From CAZYWA01 sp964650975 [NCBI: uncultured bacterium] (lineage in GTDB: Bacteria; JADJOY01), in the NCBI GenBank assembly GCA_964650975.1, contig CAZYWA010000561.1:1-5076 (forward strand): a stretch of DNA of 5,076 nt, written 5' to 3'. Shown one piece after another: positions 1 through 5,071 of this stretch. Position 1 is the stretch's first letter. Each line of letters starts with the position of its first letter. A model generated the notes under the pieces. The model had not been told where the DNA came from. It did no database searches and saw only the letters and a program-made list of their open reading frames with translations. A program made the translations under genes and the position numbers.

Positions 1-248
1 GCGCGGGCTCGAGCACCCTCGCACAGCCACCGGACGTCCGTCGCCCGAGCCGGCCTAGGTGGGCAAAGTGAGACGGCACCCGCCCCGCTAAAGGTGCGAT
101 GCGCCGTGACATTTGCAAACAAGTTGCGTGTCGCCGTGCTTGCCAGAGATCCGGCGAGTCGACACTTTGGGGCGCGGGGGGAAGCGGTCGTGCTCGGTTC
201 TTGGATGATCTTGAGCAAGGAACCGTTCACGCGAAAGGGCCAGCACAC
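1..248. other. Upstream region of the propeller gene; no supportable gene
   Basis: No gene can be supported here. Frames reading in from the left edge stop near 58 and 71, so one could be the tail of an earlier gene, but both are too short to recognise. Visible structure is modest. GGACGTCC (33-40) is a palindrome. ACGGC (73-77) can pair with GCCGT (103-107), and inside that GCACC (76-80) can pair with GGTGC (93-97), so a small folded leader is possible. No convincing -35/-10 pair was found. The reading frame of the following gene stays open back to an ATG at 99, but those extra 50 residues look like non-coding translation and lie ahead of a clear signal peptide. Confidence 0.4.
233..239 (+). 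promoter_or_regulatory. Ribosome binding site fixing the start of the propeller gene
   Basis: GAAAGGG lies nine bases before the ATG at 249, a good spacing for a Shine-Dalgarno sequence. It supports the start at 249 over the in-frame ATG at 99, as does the signal peptide that begins exactly there. Confidence 0.55.
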
Positions 249-1541
249 ATGGCTCTCCGCAGGCGTTTGCTTTTCCGGTCGACCCTCGTCGTCGTCGCCG
301 CGCTTCTAGCCTCGAGCTTCGCCTCTCGCAGCGCTCTCGCCGATTCCTCCGCTGCCGCGACGTCTTCGGCGTCGTGCTTCACGCAGGTCTCGAGGGGCGG
401 GTTCGGCAATCCCAAGAACACCTACGCCTGGGCCATGAAGGCCTTCGGCAATTACCTCTACGTCGGCACGCTCAACAAGGCCGCGGTCGGCGGTCTCGGG
501 AGCCTCGATGCGCCGCAGTCGTCGTCGTCCCTGCTCCGTCCCACGGCCCACAGCGACGTGACCGGCACCCAGATCTGGCGCTTCGACGGGACCACCTGGA
601 CCCAGGTGGTGTCGGACGGCTTCGGCAGCAAGAACAACCAAGGGACGCGGAACTTCGCGATCTACAACAATGCGATCTACGCCGGCACGCTGAATCCCCT
701 GGGCGGCGCCGAGGTGTGGAGCAGCTCCGACGGGCTCACCTGGACGCAGGTCGCGAAGAACGGGATCGGCAACGTCCTCAACAGCTCGATCCGCGGCATG
801 ACCGTGTGGCGCGGCAAGCTGTGGGTCGGCACCGTGAACCAGCTCGGCGGTGAGGTGTGGAACTACGACGGCACCACCTGGACCAAGGTGGCGGCCCGCG
901 GCATCAACCACGCCACCAACGACACCATCTCCGACCTGCGCATCTATCAGGACCAGCTCTACGCCGGTACCTGGAACGGCCGCGGCGCCGAGATGTACCG
1001 CTACGACGGAACCACGTGGACCCAGCTGGTGGGCGGCTCCGCGGTCACGCCGACCGGCTTCGGCGACGTCAACAACACCGGCATCTTCACCATCATCGAC
1101 TTCCACGGCGCTCTCTACGCGAGCACCCGCAACTTCTCCACCGGCTTCATGGTGTATCGCTCCCAGGATCTCGGATCGACCTGGCAGCCGGTGGTCTCGA
1201 ACGGCTTCGGCGACGCCACCCAGCGCTACGGCTGGCGCATGTTCGTGTGGAACGATCAGCTGTTCCTCGGCACGTTCGTGTCGGGCAATTCGGGTCCTGA
1301 TCAGTACACGCTCGGCGGGCGCGTCTATCGCACCCCCGACGGCGTCACCTGGACCGAGGAGGTGGGACCGGCCGGCGACGCGGCGGGCCCCGGCTTCGGC
1401 AACGGCCTCAACTACGGCGTGCGCACTTTCGAGAGTTTCTTCGGCGAGCTCTACATGGGCACGGCGCAGTGCTTCTTCTGCTCGTTCCCGGTGACCGGTG
1501 CCGAGGTCTGGCACCGCAACGCGAGCGCCTGTCCTCCATAA
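249..1541 (+). CDS. Exported seven-repeat beta-propeller-like protein
   Basis: This encodes 430 residues. Residues 1-31 form a signal peptide: a basic start (ALRRRLLFR), a hydrophobic core (STLVVVAALLASSFA) and a likely signal peptidase I site after Ala-Leu-Ala at 29-31. The RRRLL stretch makes Tat export conceivable, though Sec is the simpler reading. The mature part is seven repeats (about residues 44-117, 118-165, 166-211, 212-257, 258-312, 313-368 and 369-430). Each has a GFG or similar turn, an (L/I)Y-x-GT strand, a GGAEVW-like strand and, in the first six, a closing DG-x-TW. Repeat 5 ends in SQDLGSTW, an exact Asp-box (BNR) pattern S-x-D-x-G-x-T-W. Seven such units fit a seven-bladed propeller. 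Cysteines are at 43, 408, 411 and 428, so disulfides could join the first and last blades. No catalytic residues, sorting signal or membrane anchor is visible, and the function is unknown. Secretion and ligand or polymer binding are inference. It has its own leader and no operon partner. Confidence 0.85.
   Translation: MALRRRLLFRSTLVVVAALLASSFASRSALADSSAAATSSASCFTQVSRGGFGNPKNTYAWAMKAFGNYLYVGTLNKAAVGGLGSLDAPQSSSSLLRPTAHSDVTGTQIWRFDGTTWTQVVSDGFGSKNNQGTRNFAIYNNAIYAGTLNPLGGAEVWSSSDGLTWTQVAKNGIGNVLNSSIRGMTVWRGKLWVGTVNQLGGEVWNYDGTTWTKVAARGINHATNDTISDLRIYQDQLYAGTWNGRGAEMYRYDGTTWTQLVGGSAVTPTGFGDVNNTGIFTIIDFHGALYASTRNFSTGFMVYRSQDLGSTWQPVVSNGFGDATQRYGWRMFVWNDQLFLGTFVSGNSGPDQYTLGGRVYRTPDGVTWTEEVGPAGDAAGPGFGNGLNYGVRTFESFFGELYMGTAQCFFCSFPVTGAEVWHRNASACPP
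378..1538 (+). repeat. Seven internal propeller-blade repeats
   Basis: The coding repeats start at about 378, 600, 744, 882, 1020, 1185 and 1353, judged by the tryptophan of the closing DG-x-TW motif. Units 2-4 are the most regular (46-48 residues). Unit 1 carries an Ser-rich insertion around residues 87-104. Units 5 and 6 are longer, with a longer loop before the GFG turn (unit 5) or a Gly/Ser/Tyr-rich loop (unit 6). The last unit lacks the terminal DG-x-TW and ends in an EVWHRN strand. At DNA level the repeats have diverged, apart from the recurring ACCACCTGGACC-like segment that encodes TTWT. Confidence 0.75.
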
Positions 1542-1543
1542 AA

Positions 1544-1610
1544 AGAACCGGCCTCGCAAGACGCCCGCGACGCGGGGTTCTCGGAGACCGGTCTCGCGCG
1601 TGAAGCGCGA
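1544..1610 (+). terminator. Possible terminator cluster after the propeller gene
   Basis: Starting three bases after the stop codon, AGAAC (1544-1548) can pair with GTTCT (1577-1581), enclosing CCCGCG-A-CGCGGG (1564-1576). This is followed by the palindrome at 1584-1595 and by TCGCGC-gtgaa-GCGCGA (1594-1610), a 6-bp stem with a 5-base loop that competes with it. There is no T-run after any stem, so intrinsic termination is only a possibility; Rho-dependent ending is equally compatible. Confidence 0.3.
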
Positions 1611-1823
1611 CCCTGGGGAGGGGTTTCGCGAAGTGCCCAGATTACCGAGCAATCCAGGTGCCCGCTACGCGAGGTCGAGCCGGGTTTCTCCGGATTTGCT
1701 CAAAACCGCGTGATCTCAGGTGCTTGAGCCCCGAATCGGGGCATCCGTGCCGGTTCCGTCGCGGCGGCGAAATGAACCGATCCGTAGCGAAACCAGACAC
1801 TCGGCGCCGGAAACGTGACGGGG

Positions 1824-1853
1824 TTGCAATCGGTGTGGCGCCGCTCTCATTCT
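1824..1853 (+). promoter_or_regulatory. Weak promoter candidate giving a leaderless hflX mRNA
   Basis: TTGCAA (1824-1829) matches four of six bases of the -35 consensus. After an 18-base spacer, CATTCT (1848-1853) matches three of six -10 bases, including the important second A and last T. Transcription would begin at about 1860-1861, right at the hflX ATG. The match is weak and would be ignored were it not for the lack of a usable Shine-Dalgarno sequence before this start. Confidence 0.22.
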
Positions 1854-1860
1854 CAGGGGC

Positions 1861-3285
1861 ATGACCGCAGAGCGAGGAGTCATCGTCGGAGTCCAGCTGC
1901 CGGGCGTCGACGACCAGGAATTCGCTTCCTCGCTGGCCGAGCTGCGCCGGCTCGCCAAGACACTCGGCGTGCAGGTTCTGGGCGAGGTCACGCAGCGGCG
2001 CTCCTCGCTCGCGCCATCGGCGGTGCTGGGTAGCGGAAAGCTCCACGATCTCGCCCGGTGGACGGGAGGCAGCGGCGTGGTGCCGGTCGGCCCGCCCAAG
2101 CGCCGCGCGCGCAGCGGAGCCAGCGAGCATGAACAGGAAGAGGAGGAAGCCGGCGCGTCCGAGGACGCCGATGCCGACGCAAGCGCCGACGCCGATCCGC
2201 GCAGCGACGAGCCCAGCGCCCTGGAGCGCGACGCCGGCGGTCCGCCACCCGGCGAGCGCGCCAACGTGGTGCTGCTCGATCACGACGTGAGCCCGTCGCA
2301 GGCGCGCAACCTGGAGCGCGCGACCGGCGCCGAGGTGCTCGATCGGACGGCGGTGATCCTCGCGATCTTCCGCCGCCACGCCCACAGCCGCGAGGCGGCG
2401 CTGCAAGTCGAGATCGCGCGCCTCACCTATCAGGCGCCGCGAGTCCGCGAGAGCGGCATCGGCAAGGATCGCCAGAAAGGCGGCGTGGGCGGGAAGGGCG
2501 CGGGCGAGGCCTACATCGAGCTCGACCGGCGGCGCATCCGCGACCGGATCGCCGAGCTCCGTCGCGAGCTCGAGGCGATCGAGCGAAACGCCGAGCAGCG
2601 CCGCGGGCGGCGCACCCAGCAGCCCACCGTGGCGCTGGTCGGCTACACGAACGCCGGAAAATCGTCGTGGATGCGGGCGCTCACGTCGAGCGGCGTGCTG
2701 GTCGAGGACAAGCTCTTCGCGACCCTCGACACCACGGTGCGGGCGCTCACTCCCGAGACCCATCCGCGGATCTTGGTCAGCGACACGGTGGGCTTCATCA
2801 AGAAGCTGCCCCACGAGCTGGTCGCATCGTTTCGCTCGACGCTCGCCGAGGCGCGCGACGCGGCGCTGGTGATGCAAGTGGTCGATGCCAGCGACGCCGC
2901 GTTCCGCCAGCACATGGCGGTGACCGCGGAGGTGCTCCACGACCTCGAAGCCGACATGTCGCCGCAGCTGCTGTTGCTCAACAAGATGGACAAGCTCGAG
3001 GAGCCGCAGCGCGCCGCGCTCGCGAGCGAGTTTCCCGACGCGGTGCTGCTCTCGGCCAAGCGCCCCGCCGACGTCGCGGTCCTGCACCAGCGGATCGTGG
3101 CGTTCTTCGAGCGCGAGATGGTCGACGGCGAGGTGTTCGTGCCCTACGCGAAGGGACGCTGGGTGGCCGAGATCCACGCCCGCTGCCGGGTGCTCACCGA
3201 GTCGTTCGAGGAGACCGGCACCCGCTTCACGGTCCGGGCACCGCCCCACGAGCTCGAGCGCCTGCGCGAGTCCGTCGCGCAGTGA
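1861..3285 (+). CDS. hflX: GTPase HflX (ribosome-associated, ribosome splitting/rescue)
   Basis: This encodes 474 residues, longer than the roughly 430 typical of the family. HflX is a translational GTPase that binds the 50S subunit and, in studied species, splits stalled or hibernating 70S ribosomes under stress. In order, the protein has the N-terminal HflX domain (about 5-190, with GSGK at 57-60 and the DHDVSPSQARNLE segment at 140-152), a glycine-rich loop and helical region (about 195-245), and the GTPase domain. The G motifs are G1 GYTNAGKS 261-268, switch I FATLDTT 286-292, G3 DTVG 308-311, G4 NKMD 374-377 and G5 SAK 398-400. A short C-terminal domain runs to 474. Two features are unusual: an acidic insertion at about 70-132, and a loop reading KGGVGGKGAGEAYIE where most members have GPGE followed by T/S-x-LE. 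The ATG at 1861 is the only usable start after the upstream in-frame stop. AGGGG sits only one base before it, too close to serve as a Shine-Dalgarno site. It stands alone, without hfq or hflK/C neighbours, and converges with the FHA-EAL gene. Confidence 0.97.
   Translation: MTAERGVIVGVQLPGVDDQEFASSLAELRRLAKTLGVQVLGEVTQRRSSLAPSAVLGSGKLHDLARWTGGSGVVPVGPPKRRARSGASEHEQEEEEAGASEDADADASADADPRSDEPSALERDAGGPPPGERANVVLLDHDVSPSQARNLERATGAEVLDRTAVILAIFRRHAHSREAALQVEIARLTYQAPRVRESGIGKDRQKGGVGGKGAGEAYIELDRRRIRDRIAELRRELEAIERNAEQRRGRRTQQPTVALVGYTNAGKSSWMRALTSSGVLVEDKLFATLDTTVRALTPETHPRILVSDTVGFIKKLPHELVASFRSTLAEARDAALVMQVVDASDAAFRQHMAVTAEVLHDLEADMSPQLLLLNKMDKLEEPQRAALASEFPDAVLLSAKRPADVAVLHQRIVAFFEREMVDGEVFVPYAKGRWVAEIHARCRVLTESFEETGTRFTVRAPPHELERLRESVAQ
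2068..2256 (+). other. Low-complexity Ala/Asp/Glu insertion within HflX
   Basis: This stretch encodes about residues 70-132. Between GSGK (57-60) and the VVLLDH strand (from 136) there are 75 residues, where E. coli HflX has about 14, so roughly 60 residues are added. The insertion starts with a basic patch (PPKRRAR, 78-84), runs into EQEEEEAGASEDADADASAD (91-110) and ends Pro/Gly-rich. It is probably disordered. The DNA is built partly of repeated GCCGAC/GCCGAT units, which suggests growth by slippage. Reading frame and G/C bias are preserved, so it does not look like a sequencing artefact. Confidence 0.8.
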
Positions 3286-3303
3286 TGCCCGCTCGTGCCG
3301 TTT

Positions 3304-3380
3304 GGAGGGACGCGGTCCCTCGCGTCCGCAGCGTCTGGACCGAGATGGACGCCTGCGGCTGCGAGGGACCGCAGCCCTCC
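3304..3380. repeat. Long imperfect inverted repeat (about 77 bp)
   Basis: GGAGGG (3304-3309) pairs with CCCTCC (3375-3380). After a 2-base mismatch, GCGGTCCCTCGC (3312-3323) pairs perfectly with GCGAGGGACCGC (3361-3372). After another short mismatch, CCGCAG and CGTC (3326-3335) pair with GACG and CTGCGG (3348-3358) around one bulged C. A loop of about 12 bases remains. A local alternative also exists: GAGGGAC-gcg-GTCCCTC (3305-3321). It begins 18 bases after the hflX stop, so it may mark or protect the 3' end of that transcript. Confidence 0.75.
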
Positions 3381-3407
3381 GACGAACCTGTGAAGGGCTT
3401 CCCTTGT

Positions 3408-3454
3408 CAGTCGGTTCGGGGACGCTCTACTCGCCGTCACCCCCGAACCGACTG
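3408..3454. repeat. Perfect 14-bp inverted repeat with 19-base loop
   Basis: CAGTCGGTTCGGGG (3408-3421) and CCCCGAACCGACTG (3441-3454) are exact reverse complements. The 19-base loop can add three more pairs (ACG 3422-3424 with CGT 3435-3437). A perfect 14-bp match is unlikely by chance in a region this small. It could act as a terminator in either direction, although no T-run follows, or be a palindromic repeat unit. It does not show the GTTRRRY ends of an integron attC site. Confidence 0.75.
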
Positions 3455-3473
3455 CTCGCCCGGATCTCGGTCA

Positions 3474-3489
3474 GGCGCCGAGAGGCGCC
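3474..3489. repeat. Small hairpin with GAGA tetraloop
   Basis: GGCGCC (3474-3479) and GGCGCC (3484-3489) flank GAGA. As + strand RNA this is a 6-bp all-G/C stem closed by a GNRA tetraloop, a stable and common RNA fold. On the opposite strand the loop reads TCTC, so the tetraloop would exist only in rightward transcripts, that is, in read-through from hflX. Confidence 0.5.
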
Positions 3490-3549
3490 CGGCGAACGCA
3501 GTGAGCCGACTCGGGGGTGGGGCCCGGCCGGATTCACTCCGGACGGGGC

Positions 3550-3570
3550 GGGGGGCTGGAACAGCCCCCC
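3550..3570 (-). terminator. Probable terminator of the FHA-EAL gene
   Basis: GGGGGGCTG (3550-3558) and CAGCCCCCC (3562-3570) are exact reverse complements around a 3-base loop. On the minus strand the stem begins seven bases after the TGA stop of the FHA-EAL gene. The stem is very strong, but the bases that follow (GCCCCGTCC) are not T-rich, so it may work as a 3'-end stabiliser or a non-canonical G/C-rich terminator. A smaller hairpin at 3528-3542 follows it. Confidence 0.55.
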
Positions 3571-3577
3571 GGGAGAT

Positions 3578-4861
3578 TCAGCTGCCGACGGCCGCGGCGA
3601 TCGTGGTGTCGGGGCGATGGTCGTCGGAGTCGTCCGAGCCATCGGGAGGCATCAGATCGTCCTCGCGGACTTCCGCGGGGAACTCGCCGTTCGGCCAGCG
3701 ACACACGCGGGTGCTGGCGCCGGGCAGGTCGCGCACCGGCTTCGCGAACAGGTAGCCCTGCAGCAGGTCGCAGCCCAGCTCGACGACCTTCTGTTGCTCT
3801 TCGATGGTCTCGACGCCTTCCACGATCATGTGGACGCTCATGTCGCGGCACATGTCGGCGAGCGAGCGGATCACGCGCGCCTTGGTGGCGCTCTTGTGCA
3901 CGTCGCGCACGATGCCCATGTCGATCTTCACGATCTCGGGCGAGAGCTGCGCGAACACGCTGAGCGCCGCGTAACCGGCGCCGAGGTCGTCGACCGCGAT
4001 CTTGAAACCCAGCCGGCGCAGCCGCGCAATGCGCGCCTCCAGGTCGACGATACCCTCCAGCGACGCCCGCTCGGTGAGCTCGAGCACCACCCGGTGCGCC
4101 ACCTTCGAGAGCGGGCTCTGCGGCTGGTAGAGATCGTCGTCGCGGATGTCGTGGGCGTGCAGGTTGACGAACAGCACGGTTCCCGGCGGCAGCGACGCGG
4201 CGGCGTCGGCGGCGCGGGCGCGCGCCGTCCGGCCCACGTCCCAGATCCGGCCCAGCCGCTCGGCGAGCGCCAGCAGCGACAGCGGATCGGCGAGGGTGGG
4301 TTCGTCGGCGCGCAGCAGCGCTTCCCAGCCGATGATGCGCCGGTCGGACCAGCTCACGATCGGCTGGTAGGCGAGCCAGATGGTGTCGATGGCGCGCTGG
4401 AACGCGGATTCCAGGGCCGGATCGCACTTGCTGGTGGGCGCGTCGCCGCTCGACGCGCGGTTCACGTAGCCGCGGTCGATGGTGTCGAGCAGGTCGAAGC
4501 GCAGGATCACCTCGCCGACGTGGATCTTGTCGCCCGGCGAGACCACCGCCTCCTGGATGCGCTCACCGTTCACCCACGTGCCGTTGGTGCTGCCCAGGTC
4601 CCGCACCCGCACGACCGTGTCGATTCCCTCGACCTGGCGCACGTCGAAGCGGGCGTGGCTGCGCGACACGGTGTGGTCGTCGACGTAGATGTCGGCGGCG
4701 GATTCCCGCCCCAGCACGTAGCTCCGTTTGCCGACCGCGAGGGGAAACACCCGGCCCATGCCAGGTCCGCGGATCAGGGTGAGGGTTGGCTCGCGCCGCT
4801 CACTGGCCGAGAGCGCAACCTGGTATCGCGCGGTGTGGCTCACAGAGGTGAGTCGGGGCAT
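3578..4861 (-). CDS. FHA-EAL protein, probable cyclic-di-GMP phosphodiesterase
   Basis: This encodes 427 residues, cytoplasmic, with no signal peptide or membrane segment. Residues about 25-125 form an FHA domain, a phosphothreonine-peptide reader: GRES at 51-54, SRSHA at 66-70 and GSTNGTWVNG at 90-99 match its binding loops. Residues about 150-380 form an EAL domain, which hydrolyses c-di-GMP to pGpG. The expected active-site residues are present: E180 of EALLR (180-184), N233, E261 and E264 of ELTE, D291-D292 of DDLGAGY, K312, E348 of VEGVET and Q368 of QGY. An active enzyme is therefore likely. There is no GGDEF domain. The C-terminal tail (about 395-415) is very acidic. The start at 4861 is chosen because GAGGA precedes it at normal spacing and the FHA domain follows soon after; an in-frame ATG at 4969 would add 36 residues of unlikely sequence. 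The FHA domain suggests control or placement by Hanks-type Ser/Thr kinases, which is inference. Confidence 0.96.
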   Translation of the reverse strand: MPRLTSVSHTARYQVALSASERREPTLTLIRGPGMGRVFPLAVGKRSYVLGRESAADIYVDDHTVSRSHARFDVRQVEGIDTVVRVRDLGSTNGTWVNGERIQEAVVSPGDKIHVGEVILRFDLLDTIDRGYVNRASSGDAPTSKCDPALESAFQRAIDTIWLAYQPIVSWSDRRIIGWEALLRADEPTLADPLSLLALAERLGRIWDVGRTARARAADAAASLPPGTVLFVNLHAHDIRDDDLYQPQSPLSKVAHRVVLELTERASLEGIVDLEARIARLRRLGFKIAVDDLGAGYAALSVFAQLSPEIVKIDMGIVRDVHKSATKARVIRSLADMCRDMSVHMIVEGVETIEEQQKVVELGCDLLQGYLFAKPVRDLPGASTRVCRWPNGEFPAEVREDDLMPPDGSDDSDDHRPDTTIAAAVGS

Positions 4862-4865
4862 GGTG

Positions 4866-4870
4866 TCCTC
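4866..4870 (-). promoter_or_regulatory. Ribosome binding site of the FHA-EAL gene
   Basis: Read on the minus strand this is GAGGA, four bases before the ATG at 4861-4859 (five if only GAGG is counted). It decides the start at 4861 over the in-frame ATG at 4969. Confidence 0.6.
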
Positions 4871-4976
4871 GTGGCTCGGTGCGGATCGAGGGCGAGCAGA
4901 GCTCGAAACCCCTGGCACCGGAGCCTCGTTGGCCCGTCGACACAACAAGTTCCGTGCCGCGAGCCTCAACCCGAGG

Positions 4977-5004
4977 ATTGAAAACGATTGTCTGGAATTT
5001 CAAT
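4977..5004. promoter_or_regulatory. Operator-like dyad over the FHA-EAL promoter candidate
   Basis: ATTGAAA (4977-4983) and TTTCAAT (4998-5004) are exact reverse complements spaced 14 bases apart, so the half-sites are centred 21 bp apart, two turns of the helix. The dyad covers the candidate -35 and part of the candidate -10. That geometry suits a dimeric regulator, but no known operator consensus is recognised. Confidence 0.35.
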
Positions 5005-5051
5005 GGGTTGGGCGGATTCGATGTTGCCATCTGGTTGCTTGACTGACCGGA

Positions 5052-5071
5052 TTCGTCAATGAGTTGACGAA
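5052..5071. repeat. Perfect 8-bp inverted repeat near the right edge
   Basis: TTCGTCAA (5052-5059) and TTGACGAA (5064-5071) are exact reverse complements around TGAG. The site could be an operator for the FHA-EAL gene or for a gene beyond the window. It also contains TTGACG on both strands, a -35-like hexamer, but neither strand shows a good -10 inside the window. Confidence 0.45.

Larger units (their letters stand above)
1542..1860. other. Spacer between the propeller gene and hflX
   Basis: These 319 bp hold no supportable gene. The left part carries several small hairpins that may end transcription (separate entry). A perfect 12-bp palindrome, GAGACCGGTCTC, lies at 1584-1595. A near-perfect inverted repeat with 7-bp arms, GCCCCGA/TCGGGGC, lies at 1728-1742 around a single A. 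The right part leads into hflX and holds a weak promoter candidate. The frame of hflX is closed by TGA at 1816-1818, and no in-frame ATG, GTG or TTG lies between that stop and 1861. Confidence 0.6.
3286..3577. other. Convergent intergenic region packed with inverted repeats
   Basis: This lies between the stops of hflX (+) and the FHA-EAL gene (-). It contains at least six successive inverted repeats: 3304-3380, 3393-3405 (AAGGG-ctt-CCCTT), 3408-3454, 3474-3489, 3528-3542 (CCGGA-ttcac-TCCGG) and 3550-3570. An ATG overlaps the hflX stop (TGATG, 3283-3287) and opens a frame to 3755, but that frame crosses every hairpin and runs antisense into the next gene, so I do not call it. None of the stems has a T-run. 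The region could be bidirectional terminators, a dispersed palindromic repeat, a structured RNA, or a mixture. Confidence 0.7.

Noticed and set aside
61-110. c-di-GMP (GEMM) riboswitch upstream of the propeller gene
   Set aside because: GGGCAAA, GGCCTA and similar pieces are reminiscent of the motif, but they occur in the wrong order, and the GAAA-capped hairpin and GACGCAAAGCC segment are missing.
99-248. N-terminal extension of the propeller protein starting at the ATG at 99
   Set aside because: The 50 extra residues would bury an otherwise textbook signal peptide, and a ribosome binding site sits just before 249.
591-610. Perfect 9-bp-arm palindrome ACCACCTGG-ac-CCAGGTGGT inside the propeller gene
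   Set aside because: It arises from codons for the repeated TTWTQVV motif, and related weaker copies occur in other repeats at the same place; explained by coding.
306-1652. Long open frame antisense to the propeller gene (448 residues)
   Set aside because: It is Ala/Arg/Gly/Val-rich without a recognisable domain, and mirrors the repeat pattern of the real gene; typical of high-G/C DNA.
1642-3249. Long open frame antisense to hflX (535 residues)
   Set aside because: It lies wholly opposite a gene with intact GTPase motifs and has no recognisable domain of its own.
3408-3454. Integron attC site
   Set aside because: The arms lack the conserved RYYYAAC/GTTRRRY ends, there is no bulged-base pattern and no integrase or cassette genes nearby.
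3285-3755. Gene starting at the ATG overlapping the hflX stop (TGATG)
   Set aside because: The frame crosses all the hairpins and continues antisense into the FHA-EAL gene; the composition is Arg/Ser/Gly-rich with no domain.
4913-4933. Sigma-54 promoter beginning TGGCAC on the + strand
   Set aside because: The second element would need TTGC at a fixed short spacing; only TTGG is present, and it is too far away.
3302-4981. Long open frame antisense to the FHA-EAL gene (559 residues)
   Set aside because: It is opposite a protein with clear FHA and EAL motifs; its sequence is His/Asp/Val/Ala-rich, as expected for the reverse frame.
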